Source of the DNA: Hybos culiciformis
Taxonomy: Eukaryota > Arthropoda > Insecta > Diptera > Hybotidae
Direction of reading: 5' to 3'
Assembly (NCBI GenBank): GCA_964007475.1
Contig: OZ023275.1
Coordinates: 40,171,381-40,235,380, forward strand
DNA: 64,000 bases
A model generated the notes under the pieces. The model ran no database searches. It was not told where the DNA came from and saw only the letters and a program-made list of their open reading frames with translations. Positions 12,371 to 25,639 of this stretch are shown piece by piece (positions within the stretch are counted from its first letter, which is position 1; each line of letters starts with the position of its first letter). The position numbers were made by a program, and so were the translations under genes.

Positions 12371-14221
12371 TATTATTTACACACGAAATTAATTTGAAAT
12401 TCACCTAAAAGAAAATTAAAAACACTTATCAAACTTTTACTATATACATGAATGAAAATATTTAAATAAAAAATAATTCCACAAATTCAAGATAATTTTG
12501 AACAAAATAAATTAATACGATAAATAAACGATAAATAAGTATATAATTATACAATAATACAATAATTATACAGCGCTCAAATAAATTTTTAAAAATTGAA
12601 ACAAAATATTAATCTCGTCCGGAGCCCGGATATTACCCCACAGGCCCTAATACAGGGATTATGATCCTCCCGAGGGGATAAAACTTCATAAAATAATTGT
12701 GGAGAAATAGCCCTCATTGTATTATATAACCATATAATACCACAAAATTCTGGGACAAAAAAAAACTTGAAATTAATTCTCAAAAAAAAATTCTAAATTA
12801 TTGAATTGATAATATGATAATTTATCAATTTTGTAATTTTTCAAACATGAAATTAAAAAAATATGTACAAATTAGTTTTGGATTATATATACGTAAAAAA
12901 TTCATAAATATATGTTTTGAAGATAATAAAATGAAAATAATTTTTGGATATTCATTAAAACAAAACATTCATCCTATATTATGTTTAACACTAATAGTGG
13001 TAATTATATTAAACGCTCTGATGATTTTTTTTTATATCATTAACATTATTGTGCAATTTATGCGCCTTTTCCTATATAGTAATAAAAGACAAATTTTTTT
13101 TTGACATAATAGAGTTTATTTACACTTTCACTCATTCATAATTACAGAATTATAAATTTAAACACAAAAAAAAAAAAAGATTTTTTTTAATAAAAATGTT
13201 TTGTTTTAAATTTAAATGATGATATTTAAATGCGCCTATACGATAATTATATGTTAAAAAATTAAGTTTAGTGTAAATTATAAGGTAAATCTTTTGGTCT
13301 GATTAACTGATTTGAATTCATAAACCATTAAATAGTGTTTTTGTTTACATTGCGTAACATAAATATCTGTTAAAAAAAAAAATTAATATTATAATTGGAA
13401 AATTTCCAAAAAGAAAACTTAATATATACCAATTAATTTTAAATTATTTTATTTATGACATTATTTTAATTAAATTGAAATAAACATAAATTATCAAATG
13501 GTTAGTTATTATTCACAAGAGTGTTTAACTACAACATTATTGAGTTATGTATAGTTATAATGTTACTTTTTTCTAACATCGATATTTTATAAGAATATAG
13601 ATATTAACCGATTTTATTTGTTTTAAATAAATGTCATTATTATAATAAAATAAATCTAAATAATGTTTCACTTTTATTTCTAAGATTATCATATTATCCA
13701 GAAATGTTAACGTTAAAAAAAAAGTCTTAAGTTAAGAAAGAAACCCATAATTTGAAATTAATTACTATTTGTGTGAATGATTGTATAAGATAATGTGGTT
13801 GAATACTGTCAGGGAATTAGATTTTCATTGATAGTGATAATGAGTCTATATCTCAATCTGTACGTTACAAAAGAGCTTTTTAATCTTCGTTTTCCATTTG
13901 TCCATACTTAAATTTAAGCTATGTATAAAAGTTTAACATTTTACTTTTAAAAATGTACTAAAATATCTATCGGAACATGTTTTAACAATATTTTTAACCA
14001 AAATATTCGAAAATAACCCTCGAAATAAATAAAAGTGAAAAGGAAAGAAAACTAACCACACATTAAACTACTCTTTCTTTAGCTATTTTTCCAATTTTTT
14101 TATTCGTGTTTCTATGGCAATTTTATTAGACAAACGTAAACAAAAACAGTAAAAATAAATATTAATTAAAATTCATTTATAATTTTAAGTTTAAAAAATA
14201 TTAAATAAAATATTAAAAATA
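12371..14221. other. Divergent intergenic region, carboxypeptidase / TMEM231
   Basis: The two genes point away from each other, so their promoters should lie here. A 3' splice site (cttttag, minus strand) just upstream of the carboxypeptidase ATG indicates a 5'UTR intron. A GC-richer patch at 12605-12690 stands out from the AT-rich surroundings; I could not identify it. The plus-strand open frame at 12814-13104 is AT-rich and hydrophobic and is probably chance. Confidence 0.5.
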
Positions 14222-15412
14222 ATGAAATACATAAAATTGCATTCAAAGACTACATCAATTGTTTATAAAAATTCAATATGCTCGTTGGCATTTGGTATGG
14301 TTATTTTGGCAACAGTAATGTCAATTGTCATTCCAGTTTTATTAGTATCATTTTTGAGCCCGTATTCCGGTATTTCTGAAGTTCGACTTTTATTTGAACA
14401 ACCAACTGTGACATTTCAATATAAATACATTTTCATGGCAGAAAATTCATTAAAACCAGAAAATTCATTATTGGCTTGTAGCACATTTCCTTATTTTAAT
14501 AAAATTGTTAAAAATACCGATGTTTGCCAATTAACCAGGGTAAAATTTAGGATTATATTTGAACCTGTAATGCTTTAATATAATTTTTTTATTGTCACTG
14601 AAATATTTTTAGTTTCGGTTTGAAGATATCAATCATGATGGAAAAATGGATAAAGGACAATTTCAATTAAATTTAATGTTAGATGATGATGAGGAATTGA
14701 ATAAATTTTATTTAGTTTTATTTTTCAAATCTAAATTAAAGGTAGTTGATATTAAAAAAAGCTTCAAATTCAGTTTTACAACTCAACACTATGATTTGAA
14801 TCTCGAGATTTAAATAATTTATATTTCAATTTTAGCACAAATGTTCATTAAGTCCACCAGCTGTTCTTATTCAAGAATTAGATGTTCCGAAATATATTTT
14901 GCCCAATGGAGAGATCTTAATCGAAGGTTATTTAAGTTTAAAACAGAATCATCAATTCATATGTCCCTTTTATGGACGGAGAATTAAGTCACATTTTCAC
15001 AATGAAATTTTATCACAAAATACTTCAAATGCAGAAGAATTTAAAATCGAAAGCATACGTAAATCAATAAAAATGAATCCCGCTTATTTTGAGCTAAAAT
15101 TAACTGAAATTTATTATAAGAAATTACCGACAGATGGTTTGAAAATTAAATTCGACATCGACGTGATTGAAGTAAATGGTCGATATAATTTAAGTATTTG
15201 GGAACGTTTGGGTCAATTTTGGTAATTTTTTTTTTATCAAATATAAAATATCTAATTTTTATTAATATATATTTTTTTAAATTTGTTAAAGGTTATATTT
15301 CGCATCATTTTTTGGGATATCGTTTTATATATGTAATAAAATAAAAGATTTCTTATTTAGCCGCCATATTGTTAGATCATGGGAGATTATTCCTTGGAAG
15401 AAATTTTATTGA
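14222..15412 (+). CDS. TMEM231: Transmembrane protein 231 (ciliary transition zone, MKS complex)
   Basis: Four exons, 14222-14539, 14613-14741, 14836-15221 and 15292-15412 (phases 0, 0, 2), give 317 residues, close to the 316 or so usual for TMEM231. TMEM231 is a two-pass protein of the Meckel/B9 complex that helps form the diffusion barrier at the ciliary base. The N-terminal part has a membrane segment at about residues 20-45, then the family-typical QPTVTFQYK and STFPYFNK stretches. Exon 2 encodes FEDINHDGKMDKGQF, matching the conserved NxDGKxD region. The last exon holds the second membrane segment, followed by a basic tail. The start has an A-rich context and no in-frame upstream ATG nearby. 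In insects such a gene would act in ciliated sensory neurons or sperm; that is inference. Confidence 0.93.
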
Positions 15413-15656
15413 TGAATGAATCCGTTTTTAATCTAAACCTTAGAACAAATATTGATTATGAGCATATTGCAGAGTCGGAAAATCGATTTTAATTTTAAAT
15501 TTAAAAAAAGATGTCCTTTACATAATGTGTAGAAAGGATTTTGATTGTGAAACTTATAGGAATCGATATTAAATATTTTACTAATTCGAGATTTTTTTTA
15601 AATTTGGAAATATTGCAGTAATTTTTATGTATTCTTCCCTACATGGTTATGGACAA

Positions 15657-15662
15657 AATAAA
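15657..15662 (+). other. Polyadenylation signal of TMEM231
   Basis: The first perfect AATAAA downstream of the TMEM231 stop, about 245 bases after it. Confidence 0.5.
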
Positions 15663-18600
15663 TTAAAAATTTCTTAACAAAAATTTTCAGATTTATACCA
15701 TATACTAACTAAAAGCTATATTTAAAACAAAGTAAAAGTAAAAGGTGATCAATTTTTTTTTTTTCTGTTTTAATTTCAATAATATCCCGGCTTTTCATTT
15801 ATTTGCATATTATGCGCATAATTTATATTAAAATAATATAAAAAGCATACATAACAAGAAATTTTCTTAGTCATAGTCATACTGTTGTACGGAATAATTT
15901 TTAGTTGTGTTATTATTATTATTTTTATAACTTAACCCAATAACCCACAAACTTCATTGCATGTAACTATATTAAAAATGAAACATACAAACTAGTCATA
16001 CGGGAAAAAATGTTAAAATTTATAAAAAAAAAATAATATTTTTTATTCAGAGAAGTATATTTTTACACCTGCTATAATATACCTACGATGATAAAATAGC
16101 GTATTTAGAAGAGAATTAAATCTGAATTAGATGTTGATTTTGTTAATATGTTGTTCTTAGAATAGAGACATAAGAGACATTAAAATATTTGTATTATGTT
16201 TCAAAAGAATTCAATATTTTTGAATGAAATTATTTATTAGTATATATATTATGGGGGTTATGATTTCGTAAAAAAAAATCTTGTAGAATCATTGCAAATA
16301 CTTTAAAACTCAAATTTAATTATAATTCATTTATGACAATAATCTGATTTTTATGCAGAATGACAAATAACAAGGTTTGTAAATGCTTGAATTGTCGATA
16401 TTATAATTATGCATTTGTTCTTCTTGATCAAATATATTTTAAGTTCCCGATTATTATAAAATAAAGTCATCTGTTTTCGATACTTTAATTTTTAATTTAA
16501 TATTTAACTACTAGGTATTTGCCCAAAATAATATCAAAAGATTACATCATTTCAATTGTACGAAAACAAATTTTTATACAACATTATTTTCTCATTATAG
16601 TTTTATCTTAAGGATGGTCAAAATTTTTTTGTTAAAACATATTTTTATAGCAAATAATTAATGTCCTATGTACAGTACATAAAAAAGATAAATCAATGTA
16701 TATCTGTGTAACATTATGTACTGTGAATCTTAATATATTTATCCTACCATGACCATAAAGTGCATAATATACAATAATTTTTCTTGAATTCGAATGCAAT
16801 AGCATCGTAGTACATAGTATATAAAATTGCACTTAACCTTAAAACCTTAACCTTGGATATCATTGAAAATTTGCAAATATGTATTTATATATTTATATAT
16901 AATATATACGCACACATATACCTGCATAATTTTATCCTTTAAAAAAGTTTTATTACACCCATACCATACATAAAAATTTTATGTAAAACAAGTTAACAGG
17001 ATGAGAAAAACAAATTCGAAAATATAACCTCGATGTTATTTTTTCTCTAATTAGAATTTAATAACTATTCGCACAGAAATATATAAAATTAAAATTAAAT
17101 AATTTATTAATATATATTATATATAAAATATAATATAATGGATGTTGATAATTTATATGTATACCTAAAATGTGAAAAACCAATTTTATATAACTATATT
17201 TATAATAAAATATTTGTTTTTAAAAACATAAAAATTCTAAAAGAATAATTGAAGGAAATGTCCAAAATATTTCACAAAAAAAAAAATGTATACAATAGGT
17301 AATACACGACTCTTCTTGTAGTCAAAATTCAGGACAACAATTTAATTGACATACATAGTTGAAGATTTAAGGACGAAACAAGAAATTTTTTAGGAAGTTT
17401 ATTTTTAGGAGAAGTAAAAGAATGAAATTTATGTAGATATGATAATTTATTTAAGATAGTTAGCACTTATATTCGAATTAAATATTTAAAAATTTAATAT
17501 TAAAATTTAAATATAATAAACTATATTTAATTGTCGTTTCAAAAATTTCAAAAACTTCTAATCAATTCTTAAAAGCAAATTTCCAATCCCAATGTTTTAA
17601 AATTAAATTTTTAAATATTGAAAATAAGTTTTAAAGTAAAAATCTTTGTAAAAAAATAATATTAGAATATATTTTTCTCCATTTTTAATTAGAACTTGTT
17701 ATTAATTTTAATTCTAACTAGATCTTACTGAATCTTGATTTCAATAAACTTTGAAGTTTCAATGAACTTTGAATCAAGAATTTTGAAATTTCAATGAACT
17801 TTGAAATTTCAATTAACTTTGAATCAAGAATTCAGTTGGACGTAAACAATGAAATTTTGAAGAGCTGTAATGAATCAAAGTAGCAGACTTTTAGAATATG
17901 TACATAATCCTAATTAAACAATCTAAAACAACTTATTATTATAATAATTATAAATGTAAAGGAAATAATTTACGAGTTACCCTTTCTAAAATATCAAATT
18001 AAAAAAAAATGGTGACCCATTCTAAGATGGAATTCAAGTGAAAAATAAATACAGATTTTATTTTATTGTTTTATAGAACTACCGTCTAAATTTTTTTTTT
18101 TTAACAAAATGCGCTAATAATTTGTTATAAATTTTTTTTTCTTATTTTTTTAATAAACTGAAAAAAAAAAAAAATAAAAAATGTTTTTAAGTTACAAGAT
18201 TTTATTATTTATGTACTAAAAAGTAGAAAATGTAGATCAGAACAATAAAAATCGTGGGGAAAAGACAAATATTTTTTTTATGAGAATCCCACGTCTTTAA
18301 TTCTTAGTTAAATATATGCATTGCATGTCAAAAAATTTGCTAATATAAGAAAATATTTTCTTGGATTCGCAAATTATATATTATACTGAGTTTTATTTTT
18401 TACTTTATAGTATGTACATATTTAAATAATGAATATATTGAATGTGAACTTTCAATTACTCCGAACAGATCATTTTGAGATTTTGAAACAAACGCACAGA
18501 GTTTTTGTTTTAAATAAAATCGTGTAAAAAAAGAAAGCTTTTTTCATTATTTTATTTTATATAGGTTTCTATCTATATTAAATACAGAGGAACATCATCC

Positions 18601-21600
18601 TTTATCCTCAATAACTAAATAACTTGTGCTTTTTTTAGTATCCTTTAAGCTTTAATTTGTTTTAGGTTCATATCATACTATCATTATTTATATTTTTATT
18701 CCTTTTGTTTCATGAATTTCATAAAATAAATTATTACATAAAACATTTATATAAATATAAAAATGTAATTGTCTGATTGGTCAAAATCTAACATCTCCGA
18801 AAGTATTGACATTTTTATAAACCTATTATGTAGATGTCATATTTGGGAAAGATAAAAACATGTTTTTTGAACATTTTCCAAAAATTGAAAATTTCAGAAA
18901 TCAGCAGCAGCCGAGAAAGGAATGAGACTCACAACGCGTGGTGGGTTTCAGCTAGCAACTTAAATAACTTATGTGAATAAATATGAATATTTAGTAGTTT
19001 AAATTCTGAGGTATGTGTATTTAATTAAAAATTGTTTGCTACAATGGTAAAATTTTGGACCTAAAAAAAGTTAACAATTCTAGTAAGTGTTTGTTATCAC
19101 TACGATTAGAGAACCCAAAAATTTACCAAAAATTAAACAAATTACTTATGTAGGTATACATACTTTATTAAAAAAGTAGATGCACGTTATTAGATGTATT
19201 CACAATCTTTTCATAGTTTTTTTTTTGTCCTTTTATTGTGCTTGCTATTTTATATTATATATGTAGATTCAAGATTATTTATGGTACTATATTATATACT
19301 CTATACCACGTACATGTTATATATATATATATTATAGTTCTATGATTTTAAATAAAATATTTATGTAAAATTTTGTTCTATTTTTATGTATTTCTTGTAT
19401 ATAAATAAATAAATGATTTTCAGATAAAATACCGACGTCGGTAGTCTACGCTATTTAGTTTTGAATACAAAATTTATATATTATGTACTTAAAAGATACG
19501 TATGTGTAGATACATACTTAAACATATGAAATAAAATATAATGATATCAGAATGTTCTCATAATACAGCCAAAAAAAATTAACCCTTCATTTTTAAAAGA
19601 ATAATATATAAATTTGATATAAATTATGAACTATAATTTTATAGTCACGGCAAAGTGTTCAAACAATAATCAAATATAATTGTCAAATGTACTGTTTGTA
19701 TGATTCAAAGTCCAATTAAATATAGACATAGAATTCTCAATTCCAGAAAATTTAGGCGACAATGAAACTAATAATATTCATGCATTTATTTTCGGTAAGT
19801 AAAGGGTTAAAATATTATTTTATTGCTTTTAAAAATACTAAGTAGTTACCTACAGACAGAATATTGATTTCAATCATTTTATAATAATGGAGAAATTTTT
19901 GTCATAAATTTTTTTTATGTAACTTAAAAAAACATTAATGTTGCGATTAGTTAAAAAAAAAAAAAAATTTTTGCATAAAAAAATTCTTCCGTTATTATTA
20001 AAAGTTTCTCTTTTTTATCTTAATAATAATAATAATAATGGTAATACAGTAATAATATGACAGTAACACTTCCACACAAATTTAAGTCACTTTATCAATG
20101 TTTACAACAATTTAAAAATATACCTATATTTTGAAGAAACATACCGTAAAACTAGCATTTTAATATTCAATTAAAAAATAATAATAATAAAAGGAAATTA
20201 TTATATTAAAATGTAATAAAAATAAAAAATTCACCTAAAATAACTTGATTTCTTTTTTGTTGATGTTATTTTTTTTTTGGTAACACGAAAATATATAGCT
20301 ATATATCTGTACATATATTACTTAAATATATAAAGAAAAAAGAAACAAAGTATCTTTATAATTTTCTGTGAACAAAAACAACACCTTTCTTTTTTATTTT
20401 GTTTTTTTTTTTTTTTTCTCTTTTTTTGCGTTAACAAATACGATTTCCACAAAATTGATCTATTGTTTTCTTATATGTACAAAAAATAAACCGCCGGAAA
20501 ATTGTTCAATTAAAAATATCTATCAGTAACTCATAAATGATTTTCACATTTTGATTTATCAATTAATTCGAAATCGAGGCTTTCATTCCTCGGAATAAAT
20601 TTTCCAAGAAATTTCCTAGATTTAAAAATGCAAAAAAGGTTGTAGAGGAGCACCGAAACGTTTGTTTGGGCAAAAGCGGATTTATATAAAGATATTGAAT
20701 AAGTTGTCATACCATTTCTGTTTGAAAAAAGGCACAGTTTAGTAATCTATAATTTGGTAAAAATATACAGAACTAGGAAATTAACCAAAAAATTAGGCAA
20801 CGGTAACGTTACATCACGTCACGCAACACTGATAAAAATAGTTTCTTTGAATATAACATAAAAATTAAAGTCCTAATCTTTTGTTCAAGGACGAAATATT
20901 CCCATAAATAAAATAAGAAATTGCATTCTATTTTCTAAATCTTTTTTTTTTGTTATAAAATCAATAGATCCATTTTACAGAATTTTATTAGCAGTAATTT
21001 TTGTAATGAATTCAATGAAGAATAAAATTTTCAATGTTAACAAATTACACTTTTTTTTAATTTAAGGTCAGCTTTAAAAAAAAAAAATATTAAATTTAAA
21101 AATCAAAATTATATTAAATTTTTTTTTTATTAAAATTGTTTTTTATTTTATTTTTTTTTAGAATTTTTAATTTTTATACACTTTTCTTCAATGTGCAATG
21201 TTTAATTAAAAAATGTTAAAAAAAAAAGATTGTTAACAAAATAAAAATTAAAAAAAAAATAGAAATAAAAAAAAAAGATATTTTTTTTCCTTATTTCTGG
21301 GAATGAGCGGAAAAGCTTTGCGATGATTTTAAGCTTTTCATCCGAATTCTTTGAACGTTGAATATAAACTGAATTGAAAGAAAGCATCTACAACTGAAAA
21401 AATATACCAAAGAGATGCGAGTTGTGTTTGGTTTTTTTTTTTTTTAATTTCAATAATATGTGTATAATAATATTATATGAAAGTTATAGGGGTTAGATAC
21501 ATTTTTAAAACGCTACAATCACCATTTTCAGATTTTTTGTGACTAACAGCAGAAGATAACGAATGCTTAATTTGGAAAGTGCAGAAAATGGAAGATAAAT

Positions 21601-24600
21601 GTTCGAAGACAAAAATGTCTAATTATTTTCACTCGTGGTCAACTCACTATATTAAATAAAGAAAAAGTTATAAATATATTTTGCTTGTCTCGATTTATTA
21701 ATCAATCTAGAATTTTTGATTTTAAGTTCTTATTTTACAGGCAATATTATTAAATTTTTCATACTACAAACTGAGTCAGTCATTTGTAATGAGGGCAATA
21801 AAAAGTTTTAATTTCCTCAAAGAAGATATTTTTATATTATTTTTATCAAATAAAATTTAATCTAAAAAAAATTTCTTGTTTCGAGATATTTAAAGGATTG
21901 TGTAATTAAAATGTTGAACCTTCACAATTATGGTCTCAATAATTTTTTCAAGCCTTTACAGATTTCTGAAAAAGCACACAACTGATGAGAATGGAAAAAC
22001 TACAACCATCGTCATCGTCGTTGTCGATTATAATGATATTATTTTTTATTTTATAAATTGGCTGATGGCATTTATATTGAACAAGAAATTATGAACATTA
22101 TATACATCAAGCATATTTTATACGAATAAAGAATGTAGAAAGAAAAGAAATAGGTATTTTTATAGTTTAGAGATTTTAGAGTTTTCAAACATTTATGGTT
22201 TTAGAGTGAAAAGTGGTATAATTGGATTTTTAATGATATTCATGTGAACGAACAACTCTAATATTTTTATGGTAAAAATATTTTTATTTAATATTATGTA
22301 TATGGTATAAAAACAAACCGCAAAATATAAACAGCAGTGTTCAATTTACAGATTGGTATATCAATATTTTTTTTGGTTTACTCTTGAACAAAATTATAAC
22401 TACACCAACTACAAATCGGTTGTACTTAAAATTCAAATTAGTTTTTTCAATTTAAAATTTAGTCTTATACGATAATGAAATATAACAATTTTATTAAAAT
22501 AGAAACCCCAGTTCGAGTCCTTGGTAACTATCGGAGTATTACCTTTCTTCTGTATAGATCTATATGTTTACATGTCACCCTTTAGTTTAGATTGCGCATA
22601 TTCTAGCATTAAAAAGGCAGTATATTAGTTGTAATAATTTTCATAGCGAATGGGAACATAAAGCCCTTTTTTAATTTTTGATGGAAAACAGGCTAAAAAT
22701 TATAAATTTCGGTTCTTAAATGTGGTTCCTACAGGTCACAACAACAATGCTTGTTTTTAGATTTAGTTAACAGATTTATAATGAATATGTCAAAAATTTT
22801 GGTAAATTAAATTTATTAAATCAATTTATTAGGAAAATAAAAAAAAAACGAATGAAGGATCTGTAACACATTTAACCAGCCTTAGTTTCATACAGGAAAA
22901 AATTTTGCCAGACAAACTTATGTAAGGATACAAACATTACTTTTAATTTTTTTTATAACTTTTATGTTTAATTTAGCTTGCATTTCAACATTAAAAAAAT
23001 TTCCAATAATGAAAAATAAATAAAAAAAACACACTAAAATTAGAAAAAATACATAATCTATTTTGGCTTCAAGTTATAACTTATACATAATATATTTACA
23101 TAAATTTTATAATTTAATCTGATGAGATTTACGTCATTTCACTTAAAATGACTTTGAAATTGGCATTGAAATTTTTCTTTTCTGAAATTGAATGCTCGCA
23201 GGCTCCAAATATTTACCATAAAATATATGTATATATAATTATATTTATATACATCTAACGAAAACATAATATTTCATTGTGAAGTTCATGGTATATGATG
23301 GTAAATAGGTCAATGGCAAAGAGCTTTTATTTTCTAAAAGTAAACTATATGTACACAGACTTTTATTATTAAATTATTAACCAGAGCTTTTTGGAGGAAA
23401 AAAACTTTATTACATCCTTTTTCAAAGTCAAATAACATGCTGTAAATTAAAAAAGTCAATATTATGAACATTAAAAAAAAAAGAAAGTAATATCATTTTT
23501 CAAAGCATAATTAAATTTTTTTTTTAAGGTTTCTCAGATACATTCATAAAATTATATAACTTTTTTTTGGATGAGACTCCAGACTTATTGAATCATAAAT
23601 GTTTTACAATCCACGATTCCTCATATTTGTGTAACAGTAACCTCTCATTTTTTAAATAATAAATTTTAATCTGGATGAGCATTAATCAGATTGACTTAAA
23701 AAACATATTATACATATTTAAAATTTAAAACCAATGAGAAAATTTAAATAGAACTTGTGTCCACTATACAAATGCACAAAAACTTTCGAAACAGTCAAAC
23801 AGACAATATTATACAGTCGACGCAGTCCAATAAAATACTATGTAAAGTTATAAAGAATAACATCGTAAAGATGTTTTGTTGCAATTTTTTAATGTCTTTA
23901 TTAATTAAATAAGCGTTTTTATCTGCGTCATCGCAGATAAATCAGTAATAAACATTATTTCTTTTACACTTACATTTATTTGTCATTTTGATACATGTAT
24001 AATAATAGAAAATTAATTACAAAGTTCCATTTTATTCCGATGCGAATTCTCCCTCAGTTCATTTTAATTTTATTTAATTTTATTCTTCGCGATAAAAATA
24101 TTGAAAAACTTTGAAAAATGGTTTTAAATTCAATACAATTCAATTTCACTGTTTCTTTCTTTTTAATTACACATTCAATAAATTTAGTTTCATTATATTC
24201 AGAAATCTATTTGTCAAAATCAATTTTTAGACCACAGTTTGAGTCCCTGAATTAAATTAACTAACCAAGTACAAATTTCAATCAAAATCTAAGAAAGTAA
24301 TATAAAAATAACATTACACCATTCTGATTCTATCATTTTCCTTACATTAAAAAAAAATCTCTTAAATTGAAAAGTAAAATTATATATTTACGTTATGTAG
24401 GTACTATCTTTTTCTCTTAATGCTAAATACATTTTGTAGTTTATATTGTTAATTTGTTATATTGTGGATGGATATTCATTCACAATAATGTTATGTTAAA
24501 TACAATAACATACTATTAGTTACAGTGTGAACAAAACTTCGGTATTTAAATAAATTTCAGACTTTTTCTTTTTTTTGTGTCGTAAATATTGCTACTGCAA

Positions 24601-24901
24601 TATAGAAAATATTTTTAACTTTTCGTACCACGTTCTGTGTTAAATATTGCTAAAAAGATTTTTTACCAAATATTATGCCTATTTTCTACAATCGAATTCA
24701 ATAAAAGTGCACTTACCTAATTAAGAACTTCCTTTAAAGAATTATTCATTTATAAGACAGTAGAAAATTTGGATTTATTTTAAATTTTAATCCAAATATA
24801 TCATTTTCGTTGAATTGACTTCAATAATACCATAAAATCTAGTGTAATTTTAGGTACATCTTATAATTAAGATTTTAATGATCTAAATATATGTGTGTTG
24901 T

Positions 24902-25639
24902 CAGTGCTGGATTTACCCCTAGTCCCGTGGGCCTAGGGTGGCACAATTTGGTGGGCGGTAAAATTTGCGGAACGCCAAAACTTTAGAGCCGAAAAAATGT
25001 GACGACATTTCATTTTAAAAATTGGTTCTGTGAATTTATAGAAATTTTTCTATCAATTTTTTATTTAGTTTTCAATTGGTGGGTGCAATATTAATTTTTA
25101 ATTATAGTCTTTTTCGAATAAATGTTTGAAAAAGAAATAATCAAATTGATAAGCTTCTTTGAAAAATGTTTAGTGAGAATACTCTCACATACATAAAACT
25201 TTTGAAATTACTTAATGGTTTTTCAATTTGTTTTCGGTGTTAAATAAAAATACGGTTGATTAATATGTTGAAATTCAAAACATTTTTTTGTTTATAAAAA
25301 TAATTTATAATTCAAAATAATCCCATTTATCCCATATTTATTCCATATCCATATCCCTGACGAATATGGAAGAACATTCCGTACTCTACGTATTTTTTTG
25401 AACCTTTTTCCACCTTAAAAAGGGTAAAAACCTATTTACGTGCAAATACGGGCCAAGTTAGACTTAATGCTCTGGGATTACTATCTAGTCTATTGAAGCA
25501 AAACTAGTTCAAGACCGGCGAAAGCCAGGAAGAAGAGATTGAGTACAAAATATGTATATTATAATTTAAGAAAAATTTTATAAAAAGAGCGGCGAATTAG
25601 ACTGGGCCTAGAGCGGCAGCAAGCATAAATCCGCCACTG
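24902..25639. mobile_element. Non-autonomous hAT-type element, 738 bp
   Basis: The left end begins CAGTGCTGGATTTA and the right end, read inward on the other strand, begins CAGTGGCGGATTTA. A second short match containing TAGGCC or CCTAG lies just inside both ends. The element is flanked by a perfect 8-bp direct repeat, TGTGTTGT (24894-24901 and 25640-25647). Terminal CAGTG with an 8-bp duplication is characteristic of the hAT superfamily. No transposase frame is present, so it would need a helper elsewhere. Confidence 0.85.

Noticed and set aside
12605..12690. GC-rich patch considered as an rRNA or tRNA fragment
   Set aside because: No recognisable conserved RNA motif.
12814..13104. Plus-strand 96-codon frame, hydrophobic
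   Set aside because: Ile/Phe/Lys/Asn-rich composition as expected by chance in AT-rich DNA; no splice or domain support.
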